This document shows, in pieces, positions 1 through 5,296 of a stretch of 8,832 bases of DNA. The translations under genes and the position numbers were made by a program. The number at the start of each line of letters is the position of its first letter. The stretch's first letter is position 1. The stretch is from assembly GCA_965371965.1 (NCBI GenBank), contig CBDVAM010000145.1, forward strand, positions 1 to 8,832, written 5' to 3'. The stretch comes from S146-42 sp965371965 (GTDB taxonomy: Bacteria; Planctomycetota; Phycisphaerae; Phycisphaerales; UBA1924). The notes beneath the pieces were generated by a model, which ran no database searches, was not told where the DNA came from, and worked only from the letters and a program-made list of their open reading frames with translations.

Positions 1-455
1 CCAACAAAGACGTTGGCGACGAGATTCGCGCCCGCGCCGATGCGTACCTCGCTCTCGATGGTGCAGTTGGGGCCGACGCGGGCCGAGGGGGATATCTCGG
101 CGTCGGGATGCACGCTCGCAAGGGGATCGACCCCGGCCTGATGCGCGGTCTCGGTCGGCTCGACGAGGTTTAGCACCTTGACCAATGCGAGGTCGGCATC
201 GTCGACGTAGAGCAACGCCCGGCGGGTCGGGTCGTGATCGGCGATGCTGACGCTCTTGCTGACAAGCGCCGCCGAGGCGTGTGAGCCCTTCCAAAGGTCC
301 GCGAACTTCGCCGAGCGGATGAAGGTCATGGAGCCGGGCGATGCCTGTTCGATGAAATCGAAGCCGTGGATGAGCAGCTCGGCGGGCCCGTCAAGCACCG
401 CGCCGACGTGCTCGGCGATCTCGGCGGTCGTGCGCGCGGTCGCGAGAGGGGTCAC
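1..455 (-). CDS. lpxD: UDP-3-O-acylglucosamine N-acyltransferase LpxD (partial, C-terminus missing)
   Basis: LpxD transfers a 3-hydroxyacyl chain from acyl carrier protein to the 2-amino group of UDP-3-O-acylglucosamine, the third step of lipid A synthesis, in the cytoplasm. The visible 151 residues read in one open frame. Residues 1-100 match the N-terminal uridine-binding domain of the family, with the typical run HGFDFIEQASPGSMTFI (30-46), then SAKFADLW. From about residue 115 (VHPDAEISPSARVG) the left-handed beta-helix of hexapeptide repeats begins and continues as NCTIESEVRIGAGANLVAN to the edge. The catalytic histidine and the rest of the helix lie outside the window. I chose the GTG at 453-455: it is the only start candidate next to the conserved N-terminus, and it lies 3 bp after the ompH stop in the same reading frame, so translation is probably coupled. 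GGGGCGG just upstream is a weak ribosome binding site inside the ompH end. The family call is firm; the exact start is fairly sure. Confidence 0.9.
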   Translation of the reverse strand, partial: MTPLATARTTAEIAEHVGAVLDGPAELLIHGFDFIEQASPGSMTFIRSAKFADLWKGSHASAALVSKSVSIADHDPTRRALLYVDDADLALVKVLNLVEPTETAHQAGVDPLASVHPDAEISPSARVGPNCTIESEVRIGAGANLVANVFV

Positions 456-458
456 GGA

Positions 459-1082
459 TCACCGCCCCACCGCGTAGTCGTTGTTCATCCGTTGCACGAC
501 CCGCCGGGAGATGTCGATCGCCTCGCCGGCGTAGAGGATCTGGCGAGCGAGGATCGCGGCGTCGACACGAGCGCTGGCTTCTTCTTTCACCTCGATGGCT
601 TGGTCGTCGAGCAGAACGAGGTCGATCCCCTCCGCGAGCGCCGTCGCCTCGATTGCCAGGAGCGACTTGAGATAGATCTGTCGATTGATCCGCCCTCTTT
701 CGAGACCGATGAGCTGGTTGGCGGCCTCGACCAGAGCCTTGTGCTGTGCGTTGAGGACATAGAGCGTGGCCCGATCGTTCAACTCCTCATCGGGTGTTCG
801 ACTGAGCTGATCGAGGTTCTCGTTGATGCGCTTCATCTCTTCGATGATCCGATTCGGCTCCTTGGCGAGTTCATCGCCCTTGGCTTTCAAGGCCGCGCTC
901 AGATCCTTCAACTCGTCCAGGCCTTCGTCCCTATTACTGAAGAGCACTCCCAGATCGACCGTCGCGACCGAGGTCGGGGCGGCGCGCTGGGGCGCGGGCA
1001 CGCCGCTACCGGTGGCGGTCATCGCCAGGGTCCAGCCTGTTCCCAGAACTGCGGCTGCTATCCACGGTGCGGAGCGTCGCAT
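459..1082 (-). CDS. ompH: Periplasmic OmpH/Skp-family chaperone
   Basis: A Skp-like holdase that binds unfolded outer-membrane proteins in the periplasm and keeps them soluble for BamA. The product (207 aa from the chosen start) begins with an Arg-Arg n-region and a hydrophobic segment (about 7-25) that looks like a Sec signal peptide, followed by a Pro/Ala linker. The mature part opens with the family signature VATVDLGVLF (39-48), then a long charged helical stretch (about 55-145, rich in Glu, Lys and Leu) expected to form the coiled-coil tentacle, then the returning strand EGIDLVLLDDQ (about 151-161). It is longer than the roughly 160-aa enterobacterial Skp. Two in-frame ATGs compete, at 1088 and 1082. 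AGAGGGG (1089-1095) sits 2 nt before the first but 8 nt before the second, so I chose 1082. It lies between bamA and lpxD, the usual place for this family. The sequence is divergent, so the call rests on layout, signature and context. Confidence 0.85.
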   Translation of the reverse strand: MRRSAPWIAAAVLGTGWTLAMTATGSGVPAPQRAAPTSVATVDLGVLFSNRDEGLDELKDLSAALKAKGDELAKEPNRIIEEMKRINENLDQLSRTPDEELNDRATLYVLNAQHKALVEAANQLIGLERGRINRQIYLKSLLAIEATALAEGIDLVLLDDQAIEVKEEASARVDAAILARQILYAGEAIDISRRVVQRMNNDYAVGR

Positions 1083-1088
1083 GGTCAT

Positions 1089-1095
1089 CCCCTCT
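1089..1095 (-). promoter_or_regulatory. Ribosome binding site that decides the ompH start
   Basis: On the minus strand this reads AGAGGGG. Its GAGG core is 8 nt from the ATG at 1080-1082 but only 2 nt from the ATG at 1086-1088. Normal spacing therefore favours the inner ATG as the start of ompH. Confidence 0.5.
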
Positions 1096-1130
1096 ATTGG
1101 CGGTTGTTCGGTCCGCGAGATGTGATCGTG

Positions 1131-1160
1131 AGTATAAGGCCGAACCTCTGGCGATGCGAA
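1131..1160 (-). promoter_or_regulatory. Candidate promoter for ompH-lpxD
   Basis: On the minus strand the -10-like box is TATACT (1131-1136, five of six matches to TATAAT). The -35-like box is TTCGCA (1155-1160, four of six matches to TTGACA), 18 bp apart. The box lies in the 123-bp gap after bamA, about 48 nt upstream of the ompH start, so ompH-lpxD may have its own promoter besides read-through from bamA. This is a motif match only. Confidence 0.4.
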
Positions 1161-1205
1161 ATGTATCAGGGCGGTTGCTCTGAGAGGCCGATCGGCACGG
1201 ACGTG

Positions 1206-3815
1206 CTAGTTCCACGGCAGGTCGATGGTGAATGTGATCAGGCGTTCCTCGTCGAACTCCTCGCTGAGCAGCGGGAAGCCGAAATCCACGGCGATGGGTG
1301 CGGGGCTGAGTGGTGTGGTCAGGCGGATGCCCGCGCCGACCGAGACGCGAAACTCATCGAAGCCGAAGTCTTCTTGCACGGTGCCGGAGTCGACAAAGAA
1401 GGCGATGGCAAAGATATCCTCGAAGATGGGCTGGGTGAGTTCTGCGCCGAGGAAGAACTCCCATGAGCCGCCGATGGGCTCGTCGCTGGGCTCGCCGTTG
1501 TCGTTTCGGACGCCCCTGGGGCTGATCGAGCGGACCTCGAAGCCTCTGAACGATCGCCCGCCTCGATACAGGCGTTCGAAGACCGGTGCCTCGTCGTTGC
1601 CCTGGGGGATCCACCCGACCTCGCCGCGCAGCTCGAGGATGGTTCTTCTCGTGTCGTAATCTTCGTAGAGGGTGATGAACATGGCGTGCTCGGCGCGCAG
1701 CTCGTTGAAGGCGTAGTCGCCGCCGAACAGGCCGACCTGTTCGAGGGCGAGCTGGGTGCGCGAGCCTCTGGAGGGGACGATCCTGTTGTTGGTGGTGTTG
1801 CGGGTGAGTTCGAGGGTGAGCCCGGTGATGATGTTGGTGCCCTCAGACTCGAAGAAATCGACGGGATTGTCCTCTTCGATATCGAAGATGCCGACGCGTT
1901 CGGCACGCACGACCGCACGCCCCGACCATCGCCTGCCGAAGCTGCGTCCGAAGCCGAAACGCCCGATCAGGCGTTCCTCGTCGAACTCTCGGAACTCACG
2001 CTGGCGGAACTGTAGCGAGCCGCTGGCGGCGTAATCGGAATCGAAGACGGTCGGGTCGGAGATGCCGAGGGAGTAGGTCTGGAGCTCGGTTCCCGGGGCC
2101 AGCGTGAGGTTGAAGGTCTGTCCGCCGCCGCGGAACGATCGCTGGCGGATGAGCTCGTCGAGGCTGTCGGGGAAGTCGAGCAGGTCGAAGTTCTGCTCGG
2201 TGATGCTGATGCTCGCCGTTGCGCCCAGGTCGGAGCTGACCGCGCCGCCGAAGCTGAATCGGCGGGTCGTGGTCTCCTGGATTTCTACCAGGGCGTCGCG
2301 ATAGCCGGGGAACAGCGGGTCTTCGTCCTGGATGGTGATGGTGGGAAGGGGGCCTATGCGGGGATCATTATTGAATATCCCGCGACGGATCAGGCGTTGG
2401 GTGCTGCGCCGGATATCCGCCGAGCTGAGCGGGCGGTCGGGTCGGAGCTCGACGTCGTGGAGGATGACGTTGGTCTTGGTCTGGGGGTTGTTCTTGGTCT
2501 CGAGAAGTCCGGTGCGGTATCGCTTGCCGGGGATGACATCGATGCGCAGGTCCATCTGGCCCGGCTGGTCGGGCACGCGCAGCTGGTGAAACTCCAGTGC
2601 CTGGGTGCCGAACCGCACGTTGACGTGCCCGAGCTCGCCGAAGGCATTCTCCAGGCGACGTAGGCCCTGGCGGACCGCCGACAGGGCGAAGAGGTCTCCG
2701 CGTTTGAGCGGGACGAGTCCGGCGATCTGGGCGGAGGAATAGGGCTCGGGGCGGAAGACCGCGTAGCGGGCCGGGGCGACCGCGACGACCTCTTCACCCG
2801 GGGCGGCGTCGGCTTCTGCGAGCTCGCGGGTCTCGAAGATTCGCTGCTCGATCCGCGGGTAGTAGACTTGGATGTTCCGCAGGGTGTAGCGCGGGCCTTC
2901 CTCGACGAGGAAGGTCACGATGGCCTCGCGTCCGTTGGGGCTGATGCGCGTCGGGAGGTTTTCCACGCGCACATCGAGATAGCCGCGATCCTGATAGAAG
3001 CGAATCAGCGTGCTCGCGTCGCTGATGAGCAGTTCGTCGTCGAGCCTGCCCTTGCGCAGGATGCCGACGGTCTCGGTCTGGATCTCGCTCTTGAGTTGCG
3101 CGGGCGTGAACGACTGGGTCTGCTCGAACACGAAGCGGATGTCCGAGACGGTGACCCGCGAGCCCTCGACGATCTTGAAGAACACGACTCCGGTCGTTTG
3201 GAGCTCGGACTCATCCCAGGTCACCGTGACGTTGGGATAGCCCTTGTCGCGGTAGAGGTCCTCGATTGCGCGGGCGGCGCGATCAAGCTCCATGCGGTTC
3301 GCGGGCGCACCCTCGAGAAGGCCCACCACCTCGTTTATTTCCAATGCGCTCACGGTCGTGTTCGCGGGGATCTGCACGTCCGTGATGATCGGTGCCGGCA
3401 CGATCGTGTAGATCAGGTGCAGGCCCCCATCGTTCAGAATCGTCCCGATGGCGAAGATCTCGCCGAAGCGCCCCAGGCGGTTGAGTGTGCGGATGTCGCT
3501 CTGGACACTCTGGTGGTCATAGATCTGACCGACCTTGGTCTTGACGAAGTTCTCCGTGTAGCCGAGGGCCTCGCCGGAGAGCGGCTCGTACCGGACGGGG
3601 TCGGACCCCGGGACGGGCTGGCGAAACGTGATCCGTCGGATCGGGCGGTCGGCGAGCTGGCTTTGCGTGAGCGGGGTGTCCTGGGCAAAGCCCTGGGGCG
3701 TGCCCGCCAGCAGCGCGAGCGCCAGCAGCGGGGCTCGCAGGCTCATTCGGCGGCTGGGATGGGTGGTGGGGCGGCTCACGAGTCGCGGACGATATCGCAC
3801 CAAGTCAGTATTCAC
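1206..3815 (-). CDS. bamA: Outer membrane protein assembly factor BamA (Omp85 family)
   Basis: BamA is the central subunit of the BAM complex and inserts beta-barrel proteins into the outer membrane. The 869-aa product has a hydrophobic signal segment (about 24-44, ending GFAQD), five predicted POTRA domains (roughly 59-139, 140-218, 219-308, 309-432, 433-515) and a C-terminal 16-strand-type barrel (about 516-869). POTRA hallmarks are visible, such as LYRDKGYPNVTV (187-198), FYQDRGYLDVRV (273-284) and RLIRRGIFN (474-482). The barrel has the Omp85 signature in the form RSFRGF (754-759), equivalent to VRGF. POTRA4 carries an extra acidic/Ala-rich loop near 325-360. The protein ends in PWN, one residue beyond the usual terminal aromatic. 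The start is uncertain. The GTG at 3815 has GAGG 10 nt upstream but adds 23 basic residues before the signal; the ATG at 3744-3746 gives a clean signal peptide but has no obvious ribosome binding site. The gene lies 65 bp after dnaN and upstream of ompH-lpxD. Confidence 0.93.
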   Translation of the reverse strand: MNTDLVRYRPRLVSRPTTHPSRRMSLRAPLLALALLAGTPQGFAQDTPLTQSQLADRPIRRITFRQPVPGSDPVRYEPLSGEALGYTENFVKTKVGQIYDHQSVQSDIRTLNRLGRFGEIFAIGTILNDGGLHLIYTIVPAPIITDVQIPANTTVSALEINEVVGLLEGAPANRMELDRAARAIEDLYRDKGYPNVTVTWDESELQTTGVVFFKIVEGSRVTVSDIRFVFEQTQSFTPAQLKSEIQTETVGILRKGRLDDELLISDASTLIRFYQDRGYLDVRVENLPTRISPNGREAIVTFLVEEGPRYTLRNIQVYYPRIEQRIFETRELAEADAAPGEEVVAVAPARYAVFRPEPYSSAQIAGLVPLKRGDLFALSAVRQGLRRLENAFGELGHVNVRFGTQALEFHQLRVPDQPGQMDLRIDVIPGKRYRTGLLETKNNPQTKTNVILHDVELRPDRPLSSADIRRSTQRLIRRGIFNNDPRIGPLPTITIQDEDPLFPGYRDALVEIQETTTRRFSFGGAVSSDLGATASISITEQNFDLLDFPDSLDELIRQRSFRGGGQTFNLTLAPGTELQTYSLGISDPTVFDSDYAASGSLQFRQREFREFDEERLIGRFGFGRSFGRRWSGRAVVRAERVGIFDIEEDNPVDFFESEGTNIITGLTLELTRNTTNNRIVPSRGSRTQLALEQVGLFGGDYAFNELRAEHAMFITLYEDYDTRRTILELRGEVGWIPQGNDEAPVFERLYRGGRSFRGFEVRSISPRGVRNDNGEPSDEPIGGSWEFFLGAELTQPIFEDIFAIAFFVDSGTVQEDFGFDEFRVSVGAGIRLTTPLSPAPIAVDFGFPLLSEEFDEERLITFTIDLPWN
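1236..1259 (-). repeat. 24-bp exact direct repeat, copy 2, in the 3' end of bamA
   Basis: This copy encodes EFDEERLI at BamA residues 853-860, just before the last barrel strand. It is identical base for base to 1965-1988, with the same eight codons in the same frame. Confidence 0.9.
1965..1988 (-). repeat. 24-bp exact direct repeat, copy 1, within the bamA barrel
   Basis: This copy encodes EFDEERLI at BamA residues 610-617. It lies 729 bp (243 codons, in frame) from the copy at 1236-1259. Flanking bases differ on both sides, so the identity stops sharply at 24 bp. Confidence 0.9.
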
Positions 3816-3880
3816 AAACTTGGAGCCTCAAGACTCTGGTGCTGGGGGCTCGGGTGGACGGGACGTGGGCAACCTGTGGG

Positions 3881-5020
3881 CTACTGGAGATTCACGGGCA
3901 TTACGACGTACAGGAACCCGTCGTCGCCCTTGAAAAGCCCGGGCATGTTCGGGCCCTTGAGCTCCAGGGTCACGCGGGTCTGCTCCAGGATCTTCAGGGC
4001 GTCGAGGATAAAGGTCGGGTTGAAGCCGATCTCGATGCTCTCGCCCTTGTACTCGGCGACGTCGATCGTGATCTTGGCCTCGCCCATCTCGGGGGCCCGG
4101 CTCTCGATGGTCAACTGCTTTTCCCCGGGATTGAAGCTGAGTTTGACCCCGCGGGTCTCCTCGCTGGTCAGCAGGGCCGCCCGGCGGACGGCGCTGCTCA
4201 GCACGTCGCGATCCAGCACGACCACCTTGTCCTGGTCCTTGGGGATCACGTCTTCATACGGCGGGAACGTGCCCTCGACGAGGTTGCTCGCGAGGACGGC
4301 GCGGGGTGAGTCGCCGCCGAGGATAAACACGATCTGATTGTCCGTAATCGCAATCCTGACGATCTCCTCCGGATCGCCCGCGAGCCTCTGGAGCGTCGAG
4401 AGCGCCTTGGGCGGGACGATGCACGCGGTGGTCGGATCGTCCTTGTTGGCGTTTGGCAGGGTCTCGCGGGCGAGGGCCAGGCGTCTGCCGTCGGTGGCGA
4501 CGAACTCGAGCTTCTTGCCCTGGCGTCTCAGGAGCACGCCGTTGATGGCGTATCGAGAGTTGTCGCGGGCCTTGGCGAAGAGGGTGCGGGTGATGAGGCG
4601 ATCGAGCGAGGCGAGGGATTGCTCGAAGGTGTCTTTCGCGCCGTTGGCGGCGGACTCGTCGGGGATGGTCGGGAAGTCGCCGGCGGGCGGGCCCATGACC
4701 TTGAACTGGGCGTCTGCGCCGCGGATCAGAAGGGAGTCGGCGTCGCTCTCAAGGGTGAGCGTTGCGTCGCCGTCCTCGGCAGAGACGATCTGGCGGAGTT
4801 TGTCTGCGGGTACCAGCGCGTTGCCCGCCTCCTGGACCTCGACCCGATCGAGGCGGAGGCGCAGAGAGATCTCGGCGTCGGTCGCCGAGAGCACGAGGGC
4901 ATCGCCGTCGGCTTGGAAGTGCACGCAGCGGAGCGCCTCCTTGGGGGTCCTCTGGGCGACGACGCCGGAGACGGTGTTGATGGCGTCGAGCAGGGCGGTT
5001 CGGTCACATAAGAGCTTCAT
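3881..5020 (-). CDS. dnaN: DNA polymerase III beta subunit (sliding clamp)
   Basis: The beta clamp is a ring-shaped dimer that encircles DNA and tethers the replicative polymerase and repair enzymes. The 379-aa length is normal and the three clamp folds can be placed at about 1-120, 128-250 and 251-379. The N-terminus MKLLCDRTALLDAINTVSGVV is family-like (here 21 residues long, key features are the leading MK and the L-x-x-A-I helix). Conserved elements include PAGDFPTIP (112-120), the YAINGVLL strand, EFVATDGRRLA in domain 2, EGTFPPYEDVIP, FNPTFILDALK in domain 3 and the C-terminal YVVMPVNLQ, part of the partner-binding cleft. The ATG at 5018-5020 has GGAAGTGA 3 nt upstream, a near-match to the anti-SD complement. 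The usual neighbours dnaA, recF and gyrB are not in view. Instead bamA follows after 65 bp on the same strand, so they may share a transcript. Identification is firm. Confidence 0.96.
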   Translation of the reverse strand: MKLLCDRTALLDAINTVSGVVAQRTPKEALRCVHFQADGDALVLSATDAEISLRLRLDRVEVQEAGNALVPADKLRQIVSAEDGDATLTLESDADSLLIRGADAQFKVMGPPAGDFPTIPDESAANGAKDTFEQSLASLDRLITRTLFAKARDNSRYAINGVLLRRQGKKLEFVATDGRRLALARETLPNANKDDPTTACIVPPKALSTLQRLAGDPEEIVRIAITDNQIVFILGGDSPRAVLASNLVEGTFPPYEDVIPKDQDKVVVLDRDVLSSAVRRAALLTSEETRGVKLSFNPGEKQLTIESRAPEMGEAKITIDVAEYKGESIEIGFNPTFILDALKILEQTRVTLELKGPNMPGLFKGDDGFLYVVMPVNLQ

Positions 5021-5067
5021 GGTTCACTTCCGGGAGAGCGGACCGACGGCCCGCGGATTCGGCTAAG

Positions 5068-5073
5068 AGTGTA
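5068..5073 (-). promoter_or_regulatory. Candidate -10 box for dnaN
   Basis: The minus strand reads TACACT (in ATACACTC), four of six matches to TATAAT, 47 nt upstream of the dnaN ATG. No convincing -35 hexamer lies at 16-18 bp, so support is weak. It resembles the boxes upstream of ompH, tkt and lpdA. Confidence 0.25.
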
Positions 5074-5075
5074 TC

Positions 5076-5107
5076 GGGGTCGGGGGTCCGGGTCGGCCTG
5101 TCGGGGG
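5076..5107 (+). other. G-rich element, possible G-quadruplex, in the divergent control region
   Basis: Four runs of three or more G (5076-5079, 5082-5086, 5090-5092, 5103-5107) are separated by 2, 3 and 10 nt. The octamer TCGGGGGT occurs at 5080-5087 and 5101-5108, 21 bp apart, and again at 5192-5199. The element directly abuts the candidate dnaN -10 box. It could form a quadruplex on the plus strand or be a protein-binding site; both are inference. Confidence 0.3.
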
Positions 5108-5186
5108 TGACAAGAAGCCAGGAAGGCCAGAATCTCGCAAATGACCAGCAAATAGCGTTCCAGTTGCATCCCTGGCGGTCGGGGCC

Positions 5187-5215
5187 TTGTCTCGGGGGTC
5201 AGCAGCGCGAATACT
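5187..5215 (+). promoter_or_regulatory. Candidate promoter for transketolase
   Basis: TTGTCT (5187-5192) and AATACT (5210-5215) are separated by 17 bp; each matches four of six bases of the sigma-70 consensus hexamers. The box lies 81 nt before the tkt start, giving a leader of about 75 nt. This is a motif match only. Confidence 0.3.
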
Positions 5216-5260
5216 CATCTTTCCCTGCGTCGGCTCTCGCCGGCGATCTGTCGCATATCC

Positions 5261-5290
5261 CCGGCAAGAAGCCGGTGTAGGAAAGGAAGG
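5261..5290 (+). promoter_or_regulatory. tkt leader: small hairpin and strong ribosome binding site
   Basis: CCGGC-AAGAA-GCCGG (5261-5275) forms a 5-bp stem. AGGAAGG (5284-5290) follows, 6 nt before the ATG at 5297, which fixes that start. The hairpin ends 8 nt before the binding site and may simply be GC-rich background. Confidence 0.45.
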
Positions 5291-5296
5291 CTGCCC

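Noticed and set aside
1187..1196. Palindrome GCCGATCGGC after the bamA stop, considered as a terminator
   Set aside because: There is no usable loop and no T-run. GATCG-containing palindromes are likely by chance in this sequence.
366..1466. 366-codon plus-strand open frame over lpxD, ompH and the bamA end
   Set aside because: It is antisense to three recognised genes, with low-complexity charged composition typical of shadow frames.
2868..4337. 489-codon plus-strand open frame across the bamA start and dnaN end
   Set aside because: It spans two confident minus-strand genes and the gap between them, and its sequence shows no family features.
5237..5246. Perfect 10-bp palindrome TCGCCGGCGA upstream of tkt
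   Set aside because: Short GC palindromes are common at this base composition, and there is no second copy to suggest an operator.
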